This document shows, piece by piece, positions 51,740 through 61,575 of a stretch of 64,000 nucleotides of DNA (position 1 is its first letter; each line of letters starts with the position of its first letter). The position numbers and the translations under genes were made by a program. A model generated the notes under the pieces. It was not told the origin of the DNA and did not search any database. It was given only the letters and a program-made list of their open reading frames with translations. The stretch is from Gemmatimonadota bacterium (GTDB lineage: Bacteria; Latescibacterota; UBA2968; GCA-2709665): assembly GCA_028874335.1 (NCBI GenBank), contig JAPPJY010000091.1:24896-88895 (forward strand), written 5' to 3'.

Positions 51740-52819
51740 TTACATGAAGTTCCTGACGCCACTGCCGTGGAGTTCGGAGATACGGGCGGCGGTCTCTGCG
51801 TCGAAGCCCACGTGGACCAGTTCACGAATCCGCTTGTTGTGCATCGTACTGTAGAGGTCGCGCACGAGGCCGCGGCCCTTTTCGATCTGTTCGGGCGAGG
51901 ACCCGCCGCCGGCGAGGGTCATCATCGCGTTCAGCACGAAGGGACTGGCGCCCGAAACCTGCTGCAGGAAGGCGGTGCGTTTTTCGGCGGCCTGTGCGAG
52001 CCGGGTGATGACCTCGGGGCGCTGCTGAACGTGGTACCCGATGTGGGAGAGACCGTAGCCGACGTGACGGCCTTCGTCCTGCCGGGCGAGCTTGAAGACC
52101 CGCGCCGTGACCGGGTCCGGCGACACTTCTTCCAGAAACCGGAGCAGTTCCATGAACGTGCCTTCCCCCAGTACGTGGAGGAGGAAGGAAGCGTCCGTGA
52201 AGTCCTCCTGCGCCAGCAGGCTCTGGAGAGACCATTCCGTGGCCGAAGAGACGTACTGCAGCCCGCCGCCGTTGGCAAGGGCCCGTTTGGTGAAGACTTC
52301 CACGTGTCTGGCCTCGTCCATCACCTGGCTGGAGAGAAACAGGATGACTTCGGAAAAACACGGGTCGATGCGGCCGATGAACTTGGCGGGCAGATAAAGG
52401 GCCAGGTATTCGTTCTGGATCATGAACGTGCAGATCTGGCACACCGCGCGTTCCAGGTCCTCCTCGAGTTCCGGCAGGTCGCGCCAGGGGATGTCCGTCG
52501 TAGCGTTCCACTGGCCCTGTTTGGCCTGTTCGACCAGGTCGGCGATATTGTCGGCCCAGACCTCGGTCTTCTGAACGATGCCGAAGTCGAAGTCGGGGGT
52601 CTTCGGGTCAACGACCGATCCGCGCTGCGCCAGTCCGTGATTGGGCGGCGCCAGGTCCGGTACTGCGCCCGGCCTGCCCACGAGACAGTCTGGGAGGAAA
52701 ATGCCCCGGCCGTCGCGTGGCGTTACCCTGATGCCCCAGTCCGGATCGCCCCACGCGGAGGTATCAGGCAGATTTGGGCTCACGATTCGCTGCTCCTCTT
52801 TTGAACTATCGTGCCTCAC
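51740..52819 (-). CDS. Ferritin-like diiron protein (R2/AurF-like)
   Basis: A 359-residue helical protein with two diiron half-sites of the ferritin/R2 superfamily. The first set is QNEYLALYLP and SSQVMDEARHVEVF (Glu, ExxH). The second is VLGEGTFMELL and ARQDEGRHVGYG (Glu, ExxH). It could be an oxygenase, oxidase or R2-like protein. It is neither canonical NrdB nor rubrerythrin. It starts six bases after the GH5 stop and is followed by the cupin, so the three probably form an operon, although a shared pathway is not obvious. Confidence 0.75.
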   Translation of the reverse strand: MRHDSSKEEQRIVSPNLPDTSAWGDPDWGIRVTPRDGRGIFLPDCLVGRPGAVPDLAPPNHGLAQRGSVVDPKTPDFDFGIVQKTEVWADNIADLVEQAKQGQWNATTDIPWRDLPELEEDLERAVCQICTFMIQNEYLALYLPAKFIGRIDPCFSEVILFLSSQVMDEARHVEVFTKRALANGGGLQYVSSATEWSLQSLLAQEDFTDASFLLHVLGEGTFMELLRFLEEVSPDPVTARVFKLARQDEGRHVGYGLSHIGYHVQQRPEVITRLAQAAEKRTAFLQQVSGASPFVLNAMMTLAGGGSSPEQIEKGRGLVRDLYSTMHNKRIRELVHVGFDAETAARISELHGSGVRNFM

Positions 52820-52825
52820 CGGGGT

Positions 52826-53992
52826 CTATCGCCCGTTATTGAGTACAACCTTCACGAAGTCGCCGAAGTCGGTTGTGTCGAAGGTTCTGAAGGAGGTCAA
52901 CATCGACGGCGTCCACTCGTCGTGCCAGATCCACGCCGTCCACCCGATACTGCGGGTCTCGCAGAAGTCGACCAGCGGCATGGCGTATTCCTTCCTGATT
53001 CTTCCCGGATCTTCCGAATGACCGTAGCCCCATTCACCCAGGAAGACAGCGTCGGTCTTATCAAGGTTGAAGAGAACGCCCTTCCACGCTTCGCCCTTCC
53101 ACGGGTAAGGATGCGTCTCATACACGACGTTGGGCCGGTCCACGGGGTCATCCAATGCGCCGCTGAGGTCGTACCCCCAGTCGATGCCGGAAACCAGGAC
53201 GAGCGCCCGGGGGTCCACGTCGTGGATGACGTCCACGAGCGATTCGGCGACCGGGCGCCACTCGTGCCAGGTGATGAACGCGGGTTCGTTGAACGTCCCG
53301 TAGATAACGTGCGGCAGATCGCTGTACCTTCGGACGATTGAATCGAGCGCCTCGATCGCCAGCGACAGGTCGGGGTTGTATGGATTGCCGCGCCAGGGGT
53401 GTACGTACCCCCATTCGGGGTGCTCCGTCTGACCGGTGAGCGGGTTTCCGTGCGCGTGCCAGCCAAGAAAGATATAGACGCCGCGCCGCTTTCCCCAGTC
53501 GACGATCGGGTCCACGAAAGCGGGCAGGTAGTCGCGATACCGATCCCAGAGGTCCGGATGAATGGGGACCCGGATGACGTCTACGTTCCATTCGTCTGCC
53601 AGGAGGTTGAGCGCTTCCGTCCCGCGGCGGGTTGAGGCGTGCAGGAAGAACGGATCGATCACCGCCACGCCGCGCAGAACAACGTCCACGTTCTGACCGT
53701 ATACGTCCGCAAAGGCCAGAAAGTCGGCGAAATCAACGCTTCCGCTCTCGTCGAGATCGTATTCCACCTGAGTCGTACCGAATGCTTCCGCAAAAAGAAG
53801 AAAGTCCGATAGGTCCACCTGTCCGCCGCCGTCGAAGTCCGCGTCAGCGGCCCTCGCGCTGACGATTCTGTGACCGTCGACCCGCAGTCTCGGCAGGTTT
53901 TCGACGGCGCCCATGAGGGATGGCGGGAATGCCAGGGCCAGGATCAGAATGATTAAGAATGAGTTACTCGATTTCCAGACTTTCATGGACAT
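52826..53992 (-). CDS. Secreted glycoside hydrolase family 5 with dockerin-like repeats
   Basis: A 388-residue exported cellulase-fold enzyme. Signal peptide at residues 1-29 (FLIILILALAFPPSLMGA). Two N-terminal dockerin-like EF hands occupy ~50-100 (DFDGGGQVDLSDFLLFAEAFG, DLDESGSVDFADFLAFADVYG). A TIM-barrel follows with the acid/base Glu in VIYGTFNEPAFI, the nucleophile Glu in AVFLGEWGYG and the aromatic WTAWIWHDEW near the end. It cleaves beta-glucan or beta-mannan type chains. The dockerin-like pair is of the same type as in the LRR proteins. It is the first gene of a minus-strand run with the diiron protein and cupin. Confidence 0.85.
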   Translation of the reverse strand: MSMKVWKSSNSFLIILILALAFPPSLMGAVENLPRLRVDGHRIVSARAADADFDGGGQVDLSDFLLFAEAFGTTQVEYDLDESGSVDFADFLAFADVYGQNVDVVLRGVAVIDPFFLHASTRRGTEALNLLADEWNVDVIRVPIHPDLWDRYRDYLPAFVDPIVDWGKRRGVYIFLGWHAHGNPLTGQTEHPEWGYVHPWRGNPYNPDLSLAIEALDSIVRRYSDLPHVIYGTFNEPAFITWHEWRPVAESLVDVIHDVDPRALVLVSGIDWGYDLSGALDDPVDRPNVVYETHPYPWKGEAWKGVLFNLDKTDAVFLGEWGYGHSEDPGRIRKEYAMPLVDFCETRSIGWTAWIWHDEWTPSMLTSFRTFDTTDFGDFVKVVLNNGR

Positions 53993-54342
53993 TCGGGGAT
54001 CATTCGCGAGATGAATGGGTCACACTTCGCCGATACTGTCATCCAGAGGACTTGCACTGAGCCTGTCGAAGTGGCCTGCGTGCAACATCTGGTGACGCGT
54101 CCGCTGTACCTGCGACGAGCCCGTCATGCATATGAGTCCAGCAGGCCGACGAAGGATCTACTGCAGCATGGGATCGTCGATACGCGACTTCCACGTGTCG
54201 ACACTTGAGAGACAGCACGTCCGCCTGCGCGTTCAGAATGACAGACCTCTCTTCATCAGGCCGGCGCAGCCTCTCTGCGAAAGATAGGAATAAACCCCGA
54301 GCCGAGCAAGGCCGAAGCTGATTTTGAGAATGGCTGGAGGGT
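53993..54342. repeat. Dispersed-repeat cluster upstream of GH5
   Basis: Contains ACTGTCATCCAGAGGACTTGC (54038), GAGCCTGTCGAAGTGGCCTGCGT (54059) and GCCGACGAAGGATCTACTGCAGCATG (54143), all repeated near 61670-62060. No gene is seen. Confidence 0.6.
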
Positions 54343-54343
54343 C

Positions 54344-54372
54344 TTGACACCGCAAGATTAACGTCGTATTTT
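54344..54372 (+). promoter_or_regulatory. Sigma70-type promoter of the small gene pair
   Basis: TTGACA (54344-54349), 17-base spacer, TATTTT (54367-54372), about 60 bases before the ATG at 54433. Confidence 0.7.
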
Positions 54373-54432
54373 CAAAGGGAACATATCTCCAGGAATGATG
54401 GGGGCGGCGTTATTGTCGAACTCACCTCACGC

Positions 54433-54648
54433 ATGATTTCTCTGTCGCGTGTGATTGCCAGAGGCGAGCGGATCCGTGACCTTCAGCGGTTGGTCCGCAT
54501 TTATGGCGGCAGGAAATCCCGATGGACAAAGAAGAGCAGCCCCCGATTTGAGATTGATGGTCACCTGTTTGAGTATCACTGGTACGAACACCCTGAAAAG
54601 GGCCGCGTCGAACTGAAGCGGAAACGGATTGCTCGAAATGACGGTTAA
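54433..54648 (+). CDS. Small basic protein, possible toxin-tail homologue
   Basis: A 71-residue very basic protein (RGERIRDLQRLVRIYGGRKSRWTKKSSP, ending FEYHWYEHPEKGRVELKRKR). The HWYEH-x3-G-x-VE-x-K-x-K ending resembles C-terminal domains I recall from polymorphic (RHS/CDI) toxins. Here it stands alone without a delivery domain. It overlaps the next, acidic, gene by 11 bases, the arrangement of a toxin with its immunity or antitoxin. A consensus promoter precedes it. The homology is from memory and weak, so the function stays open. Confidence 0.5.
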   Translation: MISLSRVIARGERIRDLQRLVRIYGGRKSRWTKKSSPRFEIDGHLFEYHWYEHPEKGRVELKRKRIARNDG

Positions 54649-54970
54649 ATTTCGACAAGGACGTGCAGAGTACCCCGATTTGACTCCAGGACAGGAATAC
54701 GGGGTCATTGGGATCGAAGCGGGTGACTTACGAGTCTTGAGCGATCAGGGACGGCCATATCTGTATCCCGCGAAATTGTTCGAGGTCGTGGATCCTCGCG
54801 AGCCCGGAGATTGGGTGACCGTGTACGGAGACGACGGTGAGCGGTATGCTTATCCGCCGTCTCTGAATGGCAACGGATTCTTTGAGGATTTCTTCGATGA
54901 AGACGAAGAGGCTGTTGCCGTCTTCTGGCGAACCGTGAACCGGCGCCTGGCAGCCACGATGGCGCTTTAG
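54638..54970 (+). CDS. Small acidic partner protein, possible immunity/antitoxin
   Basis: A 110-residue protein with an SH3-like/beta-rich start (YPDLTPGQEYGVIGIEAGDLRVL) and an acidic C-terminus (FFEDFFDEDEEAVAVFW). No named family is recognised. The ATG at 54638 lies inside the upstream basic gene, giving an 11-base overlap and likely translational coupling. An acidic partner to a basic protein supports a neutralising role, but this is inference. A strong terminator follows 21 bases after the stop. Confidence 0.55.
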   Translation: MTVKFRQGRAEYPDLTPGQEYGVIGIEAGDLRVLSDQGRPYLYPAKLFEVVDPREPGDWVTVYGDDGERYAYPPSLNGNGFFEDFFDEDEEAVAVFWRTVNRRLAATMAL

Positions 54971-54991
54971 AACCTATCGGGAATTGCATTT

Positions 54992-55020
54992 GCCCTGCTC
55001 TGGTCGGCAGGGCTTTTTTT
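54992..55020 (+). terminator. Intrinsic terminator of the small gene pair
   Basis: GCCCTGC (54992-54998) pairs with GCAGGGC (55007-55013), followed by seven T. The same stem is used at 25022 and 34501. Confidence 0.85.
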
Positions 55021-55332
55021 GTGCCGGCGAAAGTTCGAAACGTAAGAGCGGATCGCTTTGTAATGACCGCCGTGGTGCATAGAGCCGTTCACGTACCCCG
55101 GTCGAAAAACAACCTACGTGATGTCGTTGACCATGCCTGGGAACATCGAGCAGGTGTAACACCTCCTGTGTGACTGAATCGCGACAAAACCGACGCCCTG
55201 GAATCGCTTTCATATAACGGAATTGTCTTGTAAGCCCCGCCGGAAGGCGTTATATTTGAAGCTTTTTGGCGAACCTGCGCAACGACGGTTCCGTCAGGCC
55301 GGCGTAGCCCTGACGTCAACGGAGACGTTTAG
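55021..55332. other. Gap upstream of the peptide transporter operon
   Basis: No gene. Contains the promoter at 55228-55256. A GCCGGCG-rich stretch near 55290-55310 precedes the first ATG. Confidence 0.5.
55228..55256 (+). promoter_or_regulatory. Promoter of the peptide ABC transporter operon
   Basis: TTGTAA (55228-55233), 17-base spacer, TATATT (55251-55256), ~77 bases before the first start codon. Confidence 0.55.
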
Positions 55333-56319
55333 ATGCTGAAATATATCGCGTGGCGAATTCTGATGATGATTCCCACGCTATTCGCCATATCGATCGTGTC
55401 ATTCCTGATCATCCAGCTTCCGCCGGGAGATTTCCTCACGTCGTACCTGGCGCAGCTCACCTCGATGGGCGAGACGGTCAGTGAAGAGGTCATCGAGGCG
55501 CTGCGGGCGCGCTACGGTCTGGGCAGTCCGGTCTACGTTCAGTACTGGACGTGGATGACGGGCATCATCACGCAGGGCGATTTCGGGATGTCCCTGCTCT
55601 GGGGCAGGCCGGTCAGCGAGCTGCTGTGGGAGCGGGTCAGTCTCACGGTGATGGTGAGCGCGAGTTCGGTCCTCTTCATCTGGGTGGTCGCAATACCCAT
55701 CGGCATCTATTCCGCGGTGCGGCAATATTCCATCGGCGACTACATCTTCACGTTTCTGGGCTTCCTGGGCCTGGCCACGCCGCCGTTCATGCTGGCCCTG
55801 ATCGCGCTGTGGATCGTCTTCGTGTCCACCGGCAGCGTACTGGTGGGGCTTTTTTCACCGGAGTACATCGATGCGTCCTGGTCGTTCGGCAAGGCATTGG
55901 ACCTGCTCGCGCACCTGTGGATTCCAATGGTGATTCTGGGGACCGCCGGGACGGCCGGAACGATCCGCGTGATCCGCGCCCAGATGCTGGATGAACTGCA
56001 CAAACCGTATGTCGTTACCGCCAGGGCGAAAGGGGTGTCGGAAATCAGGCTTCTCTTCAAATACCCGGTAAGGATCGCCCTGAATCCCTTTTTCAGCACC
56101 CTGGGCTGGCTGCTGCCCAGGCTGATCGCGGGAGAGATCCTGGTCTCCATTGTGTTGAATCTGCCCACCACCGGGCCGCTTCTGCTGGGCGCGCTTACCA
56201 ATCAGGATATGTACCTTGCCGGGAGCTTTATGCTGATCCTGAGTACGTTGACCGTGATCGGGACGCTGATTTCAGATATTCTGCTGGCCTGGGTGGATCC
56301 GAGAATACGCTACTCATAG
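55333..56319 (+). CDS. Peptide ABC transporter permease (OppB/DppB-like)
   Basis: A 328-residue inner-membrane permease with six predicted helices. The N-terminus (YIAWRILMMIPTLFAISIVSFLI) and the EAA-type cytoplasmic loop (VTARAKGVSEIRLLFKYPVRIALNPFFSTLG) are those of OppB/DppB. The large periplasmic loop includes GDFLTSYLAQL. It forms the translocation pore together with the second permease. First gene of a five-gene operon. Confidence 0.9.
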   Translation: MLKYIAWRILMMIPTLFAISIVSFLIIQLPPGDFLTSYLAQLTSMGETVSEEVIEALRARYGLGSPVYVQYWTWMTGIITQGDFGMSLLWGRPVSELLWERVSLTVMVSASSVLFIWVVAIPIGIYSAVRQYSIGDYIFTFLGFLGLATPPFMLALIALWIVFVSTGSVLVGLFSPEYIDASWSFGKALDLLAHLWIPMVILGTAGTAGTIRVIRAQMLDELHKPYVVTARAKGVSEIRLLFKYPVRIALNPFFSTLGWLLPRLIAGEILVSIVLNLPTTGPLLLGALTNQDMYLAGSFMLILSTLTVIGTLISDILLAWVDPRIRYS

Positions 56320-56425
56320 ACATCCGGATATTCGGAAGAACGGACGGGGGTTTTTAAAGATCGCTACGGAACCGCAAGACAGAACACGCTCGGAGAATCC
56401 GCTTCCGCCAAAGTCGCTGAGGGGT

Positions 56426-57592
56426 GTGTTCGGTAAGCTCCGGGACAACGGATTCCGGGGATTTCGCGGTCGCCGGAGGGGCCGGTCATCCGGTAAGGAA
56501 GCCGGGGCGCAGGTGCTGGTGGCTTCCCAGTGGCGGCTGATGTGGTGGAAGTTCCGGAAGCACCAGCTGGCGAAGATCGCCGGCGCCGTCCTCATTCTCT
56601 TCTATCTCGTGGCCGGATTCTGCGAGTTCGTGGCGCCCCACGACCCGCACCGCCTGAATACGAAATATATCCATGCGCCTCCTCAAAAGGTCAGATTCTT
56701 CGACGCCGGGGGGGCGTTCCATTTCAGGCCCTTTGTGTACCGGCATATCCAGCAGAGGGACCCCGTCACGCTCCGCCTGTCCTATCACGAAGACCACTCC
56801 GCACGCTTTCCGATACGATTCTTCGTCACGGGTGATCCCTATACGCTGTGGGGGTGGGTCCCCATGCAGCGCCACCTGATCGGTCTCGACAACGGCGAAC
56901 GCCTGTTCCTGCTCGGAGCGGACCGGATGGGCAGGGACCTGCTTTCGCGAATCGCCTACGGGGCCCGGATCTCTCTGTCGATCGGTCTGATCGGCATCGC
57001 CATCAGCTTCGTGCTGGGATTGATCATGGGCGGCATCTCCGGGTATTTCGGGGGGAGAGTCGACGACGTGATCCAGCGGCTGATCGAGTTCATCATGGGC
57101 ATCCCGGGCCTGCCGCTCTGGATGACGCTCAGCGCCGCGCTGCCGCCCGACTGGCCGATCATCCGAGTCTATTTCGGCATCACCATCATTCTCGCATTCG
57201 TGGGCTGGACCGGCCTCGCCCGGGTCGTGCGCGGGCGGTTTCTGGCGTTGAGGGAAGAGGACTTCGTGATGGCGGCGCGCCTGGGCGGCGCCCGCGAGAG
57301 CCGGATCATCGCCAAACACATGGTGCCTTCATTCCTGAGTTATATCATCGCCGCGCTCACGCTGGCTGTTCCGCAGATGATTCTGGGCGAGACGGCGCTG
57401 AGCTTCATCGGGCTGGGGTTGCGGTCGCCCGCGATCAGCTGGGGCGTGCTGTTGCAGGACGCGATGAATATCCGGGCGGTGGCGCACTTCCCCTGGCTGC
57501 TGTTGCCAGGCGGGTTCGTTATCGTCGCAGTACTCGCGTTCAACTTTCTCGGAGACGGGCTGAGAGACGCGGCCGATCCGTATACCAGGTAG
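56426..57592 (+). CDS. Peptide ABC transporter permease (OppC/DppC-like)
   Basis: A 388-residue permease. It has an N-terminal basic tail, a first helix (IAGAVLILFYLVAGFCEFVAP), a ~110-residue periplasmic insertion, then LGADRMGRDLLSRIAYGARISLSIG and the EAA loop FVMAARLGGARESRIIAKHMVPSFLSY, closing GLRDAADPYTR, all typical of OppC/DppC. The insertion between first and second helices is longer than in E. coli DppC, a variant often seen in this group. The gap of 106 bases from the first permease holds no gene. Confidence 0.9.
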   Translation: MFGKLRDNGFRGFRGRRRGRSSGKEAGAQVLVASQWRLMWWKFRKHQLAKIAGAVLILFYLVAGFCEFVAPHDPHRLNTKYIHAPPQKVRFFDAGGAFHFRPFVYRHIQQRDPVTLRLSYHEDHSARFPIRFFVTGDPYTLWGWVPMQRHLIGLDNGERLFLLGADRMGRDLLSRIAYGARISLSIGLIGIAISFVLGLIMGGISGYFGGRVDDVIQRLIEFIMGIPGLPLWMTLSAALPPDWPIIRVYFGITIILAFVGWTGLARVVRGRFLALREEDFVMAARLGGARESRIIAKHMVPSFLSYIIAALTLAVPQMILGETALSFIGLGLRSPAISWGVLLQDAMNIRAVAHFPWLLLPGGFVIVAVLAFNFLGDGLRDAADPYTR

Positions 57593-57601
57593 AAGGGAAT
57601 T

Positions 57602-58609
57602 ATGGACCCATCGGTTTTGCTCGAAGTCCGCCATCTGCGCGCGCATTTCTTCTCGGACGAGGGAACGGTGCGGGCCGTGGATGGGGTGGATTTCCGGATC
57701 ATGAAGGGTAAAACGCTGGGCGTAGTGGGAGAGAGCGGCTGCGGCAAAAGCGTGACGGCCCAGTCCATACTGCAGATTCTGCCCAAAAACGGCCGGATCG
57801 TCTCGGGAGAGGTGCTGCTGCAAGCCAACGGGAAGGTCGTCGACCTGGCAAAGCTGAAGCCGAACGGCAGGGAGATCCGGAATATCCGCGGCAGGGAAAT
57901 CGCCATGATGTTCCAGGAGCCGATGACCTGCCTGAGCCCGGTCCACACCATCGGGAATCAGATCGAAGAGGCCATCCGGCTGCATCGGAACGCGGACCGG
58001 AAGGAGGCGCGTGAAATCGCCGTCGATATGCTTCGCAAATGCGGTATCCCGGAGCCTGAGCGAAGGGTGGACGCCTATCCCCATCAACTGAGCGGGGGCA
58101 TGCGTCAGCGGGCGATGATCGCGATGAGTCTGTCCTGCCGGCCGCGCCTGCTGATCGCCGACGAGCCCACCACGGCCCTGGACGTAACCACGCAGGCGCA
58201 GATTCTGGACCTGCTGAAGGCGCTGCAGGAGGAAATCCAGACCTCCATTATGATGATCACGCACAATCTCGGTGTGGTAGCGGAACTCGCCGACCACGCC
58301 ATGGTGATGTACCTGGGCAGGGTCGTCGAGTTCGCCCGTTGCGAGACCATATTCAACGATCCGAAACATCCGTATACCCGCGCCCTGCTGAAGTCCATTC
58401 CAAGGCTGGGACGAAAGGCCAAGGAAGGACTGCTGTCCATCGAAGGATCGGTGCCGAATCCGTACGAACTGCCCAAGGGCTGCATGTTCCATCCTCGGTG
58501 CCCGGACCGGATAGACGGTGTCTGCGACCGGTACGAGCCGGAGCTGACGAGAATCGGCTCCGAACACGGGGTGAGTTGCTTCCTGTATTCCGACCCGGAA
58601 CAGCCATAG
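57602..58609 (+). CDS. Peptide ABC transporter ATPase (OppD/DppD-like)
   Basis: A 335-residue ATPase. Walker A GESGCGKSVTAQ, Q loop FQEPMTCLSPVHTIG, signature LSGGMRQRAMIAMSL, Walker B LLIADEPTTALDV and H loop MMITHNLG are all intact. The C-terminal oligopeptide-transporter extension (CMFHPRCPDRIDGVC) carries the Cys pattern used for an Fe-S-like site in OppD/DppD. Pairs with the next ATPase to drive import. Starts nine bases after the second permease. Confidence 0.93.
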   Translation: MDPSVLLEVRHLRAHFFSDEGTVRAVDGVDFRIMKGKTLGVVGESGCGKSVTAQSILQILPKNGRIVSGEVLLQANGKVVDLAKLKPNGREIRNIRGREIAMMFQEPMTCLSPVHTIGNQIEEAIRLHRNADRKEAREIAVDMLRKCGIPEPERRVDAYPHQLSGGMRQRAMIAMSLSCRPRLLIADEPTTALDVTTQAQILDLLKALQEEIQTSIMMITHNLGVVAELADHAMVMYLGRVVEFARCETIFNDPKHPYTRALLKSIPRLGRKAKEGLLSIEGSVPNPYELPKGCMFHPRCPDRIDGVCDRYEPELTRIGSEHGVSCFLYSDPEQP

Positions 58610-58618
58610 AGAGTCACA

Positions 58619-59647
58619 ATGTCCGACAGCAATTCCGTACTCCTGGACGTGAAGAACCTCCGGAAGTATTTCCCCATCACAGAAGGCTTCCTGAAGCGCG
58701 TGGTGGGGCAGGTGAAGGCCGTGGACGGCGTCAGTTTCGCGGTGAAGAAACAGGAGACGCTGGGTCTGATCGGCGAAAGCGGTTGCGGCAAGACAACGGT
58801 CGGCAGAAGCATACTCCGAGCGATCGAACCCACCGACGGCGAGGTGCTCTTTGAGGACGGGGGAACGATGGTCGACGTCTGCCGGCTGTCGCGGAGGGAG
58901 CTGAGGACGTTCCGCAGACATATGCAAATGGTGTTTCAGGATCCCTATTCGTCGCTGAATCCCCGGATGACCGTGTTCGACATCGTGGCGGAGCCGCTGG
59001 TGGTGAACCGGATCGCTCGCGGCGCCGAACTGGAGCACCGCGTCGCGGAACTGCTCAGGGTCGTGGGACTGGACCCTCAGTTCATGCGCCGCTATCCCCA
59101 CGCGTTCAGCGGCGGGCAGCGGCAGCGGATCGGCGTCGCCAGAGCCCTGGCGCTGAATCCCCGGCTGATCATCGGGGATGAACCCGTTTCGGCGCTGGAC
59201 GTTTCGGTCCAGGCGCAGGTGTTGAATCTGCTCCAGGAACTGCAGGAGCGGATGGGACTCACGTATCTGTTCATCTCCCACGATCTGGCGGTGGTGGAGC
59301 ACATCAGCGACCGGATCGCCATCATGTACGTGGGGCAGATCGTTGAACTGGCGGACGAGGAGACTTTGTTCGCCACGCCGAAACATCCCTATACCGAAGC
59401 GCTGCTTTCGGCGGTCCCCAAACCCGATCCCTCGTACAAGAAGCGGAAGATCCTGCTGCAGGGGGAAGTGGCGGATCCCGCCAATCCGCCGTCGGGTTGC
59501 TATTTCCACCCCCGCTGCCCGTACTCGGAGGACGTGTGCCGGGAGGAATCGCCGGAACTCGTCAACGTCGCGCCGGCGGATTCAGACCCGCATTACGTGC
59601 GCTGCCATTTCAGCGACACGTTAAACCTGATCGGCATCGAAGCATGA
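58619..59647 (+). CDS. Peptide ABC transporter ATPase (OppF/DppF-like)
   Basis: A 342-residue ATPase. Walker [15 protein letters not shown] loop [15 protein letters not shown], signature [15 protein letters not shown], Walker [14 protein letters not shown] and H loop FISHDLAV are intact, as is the C-terminal [14 protein letters not shown] extension. The N-terminal region, [24 protein letters not shown], is typical of OppF. Its stop overlaps the start of the binding-protein gene by four bases (ATGA). Confidence 0.93.
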   Translation: MSDSNSVLLDVKNLRKYFPITEGFLKRVVGQVKAVDGVSFAVKKQETLGLIGESGCGKTTVGRSILRAIEPTDGEVLFEDGGTMVDVCRLSRRELRTFRRHMQMVFQDPYSSLNPRMTVFDIVAEPLVVNRIARGAELEHRVAELLRVVGLDPQFMRRYPHAFSGGQRQRIGVARALALNPRLIIGDEPVSALDVSVQAQVLNLLQELQERMGLTYLFISHDLAVVEHISDRIAIMYVGQIVELADEETLFATPKHPYTEALLSAVPKPDPSYKKRKILLQGEVADPANPPSGCYFHPRCPYSEDVCREESPELVNVAPADSDPHYVRCHFSDTLNLIGIEA

Positions 59648-61575
59648 GATTCTTCCACAAGACAGTCTGCCGCAACGCGGGCGTTCTGGTCAACTCATTC
59701 ATTTTGCTCGCGTGGCTGTATACGCCAGTCGCTGCTGAAGCGCGGGCTTCCGATGCGGCGCTGAATGAAGCGCCGATGCTCAGGGAGCGCGTTGCGGCCG
59801 GGGCGCTTCCGCCATTGCGGGAGCGGTTGCCGGAGGCGCCGGCGGTGGTGCAGCCCGTGGAGCGCGTCGGCCGTTACGGCGGGACGTGGCGTCGGGTGCA
59901 CATGGGCATGCCGGATCGGGCGGGGTGGATGCGGCTGACCTACGATCCGCTTCTGCGCTGGTCCAAGGACTACGCCAGGGTAGAGCCCAATCTCGCGCAC
60001 TCCTGGGACGTTTCGGAAGACGGAATGGAATTCACCTTTCATCTGCGGAAGGGGATTCGCTGGTCCGACGGGGCGCCGTTCACGGCCGACGATTACATGT
60101 TCTGGTACGAAGACGTGATCCTGAACGACGACCTGAATCCCGTCAAGCCGAGTTGGCTCACGATCGCGGGTGAATTGGGCGTGGTCGAACGCGTGGACGA
60201 CCATACCATCCGGTTTCGTTTCGTGAAGCCGAACGGCGTGATCCTGCAGTGGCTGGCGTCCTGGACGGACATCGTCGCCGGGCCGCCGCCGAAGCACTAT
60301 CTCAAGCAGTTCCACCCAAGCTATGTTTCGAAAGCCGAACTGGACGCCGTCGTGATTGAGGAGGGGTACGACACCTGGATGGCGCTGTACGACACCAAGA
60401 GCATTGCGTTTCTGAATCCGGAACGGCCCGTCCTCTGCGCCTGGCAGGCGAGGACCGGAGCGGATGCGGCCATCTTCATCGCGGAGCGCAACCCGTATTA
60501 CTGGAAGGTGGACACGGCGGGCAACCAACTTCCTTACATCGACAGGGTGGAGATGACGCTCGTGCAGAGCGCGGAGACGGTAACGCTCAAGGCCATCGCA
60601 GGCGAGATCGATATGCAAAGCCGGCGGGTCGAATTCATGAACTACCCGCTACTGATGGAACACCAGGAGAGCGGTGGATACCGCGTCCTTCGCTGGAAGC
60701 CGGCCACGACGGGTCAGGGCACCGTGTATCTGAATCAGAACTACACCCACCAGGACTCGGTAATGGGCGCTCTGCTGAGGAATCGCCGCTTCAGACGGGC
60801 GCTGTCGCTCGGCATCGACCGGCGCCAGATCATCGATCTGTTTTACATGGGGGTGACCGAGCCCAGGCAGGTCGTCCCGTATACGGACGAACTGCACGGC
60901 GTACCGAGTACCGATACACTGTACATCGTCTATGATCCGGACCGGGCAAATCGTCTTCTGGATGAGATCGGGCTGGACAGGCGGGACGGCGCGGGTTACC
61001 GGCTGCGCCCCGACGGTAAACGGCTGAAGTTCACCATTGCCGGATTCACGCCGGGCACCGCCTACGTGGACGTGGCCGAACTGCTGGCCTCCCAGTGGAC
61101 CGCGCTGGGTATTCAGTCCACGGTCAAGCCCGAAGACGTGGCGCTGTGGGTGACGCGCGCCACGGCCGGCGAACACCACGTCTCCGTGTACGCGGCGTCG
61201 GGCGGGTTCCGGCCGCTGATGGATCCCGTGTGGTTCTTCCCGTCGGCCTCAACGGCGTACTGGGCGCCGCTCCACGGACTTTGGTACAGCAGCGGTGGAA
61301 GAGCGGGAGAAAAACCCACCGGGGACATCGCCCGCATCGTGGAGATCTACGAGCAAGCGATGACCACGATGGACGAAAACGAGCAGGTGGCGCTCGTGAA
61401 GCAGGCCGTGCGGATGCATTCGGAAAACCTCTGGCGAATCGGCGTGTGTGGCGGGTTCGACCAGGTGTTCGTGGTCAAGAACGACTTCCGCAACGTCCCC
61501 GAAACCGGCCTGGGCGATAATCCGCTGCTCACCCCTGGCTATACCCATACCGAACAGTATTTCTTCGATCGTTAG
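59644..61575 (+). CDS. Peptide-binding protein of ABC transporter (SBP family 5)
   Basis: A 643-residue periplasmic solute-binding protein. Signal peptide at residues 1-33 ([20 protein letters not shown]); no lipobox Cys is evident. Family 5 motifs: GGTWRRV near the start, [44 protein letters not shown], and [17 protein letters not shown]. It captures oligopeptides or another ligand for the permeases. It is longer than OppA (~540). Location at the operon end, translationally coupled to the ATPase gene, is unusual compared with the oppABCDF order. Confidence 0.9.
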   Translation: MRFFHKTVCRNAGVLVNSFILLAWLYTPVAAEARASDAALNEAPMLRERVAAGALPPLRERLPEAPAVVQPVERVGRYGGTWRRVHMGMPDRAGWMRLTYDPLLRWSKDYARVEPNLAHSWDVSEDGMEFTFHLRKGIRWSDGAPFTADDYMFWYEDVILNDDLNPVKPSWLTIAGELGVVERVDDHTIRFRFVKPNGVILQWLASWTDIVAGPPPKHYLKQFHPSYVSKAELDAVVIEEGYDTWMALYDTKSIAFLNPERPVLCAWQARTGADAAIFIAERNPYYWKVDTAGNQLPYIDRVEMTLVQSAETVTLKAIAGEIDMQSRRVEFMNYPLLMEHQESGGYRVLRWKPATTGQGTVYLNQNYTHQDSVMGALLRNRRFRRALSLGIDRRQIIDLFYMGVTEPRQVVPYTDELHGVPSTDTLYIVYDPDRANRLLDEIGLDRRDGAGYRLRPDGKRLKFTIAGFTPGTAYVDVAELLASQWTALGIQSTVKPEDVALWVTRATAGEHHVSVYAASGGFRPLMDPVWFFPSASTAYWAPLHGLWYSSGGRAGEKPTGDIARIVEIYEQAMTTMDENEQVALVKQAVRMHSENLWRIGVCGGFDQVFVVKNDFRNVPETGLGDNPLLTPGYTHTEQYFFDR

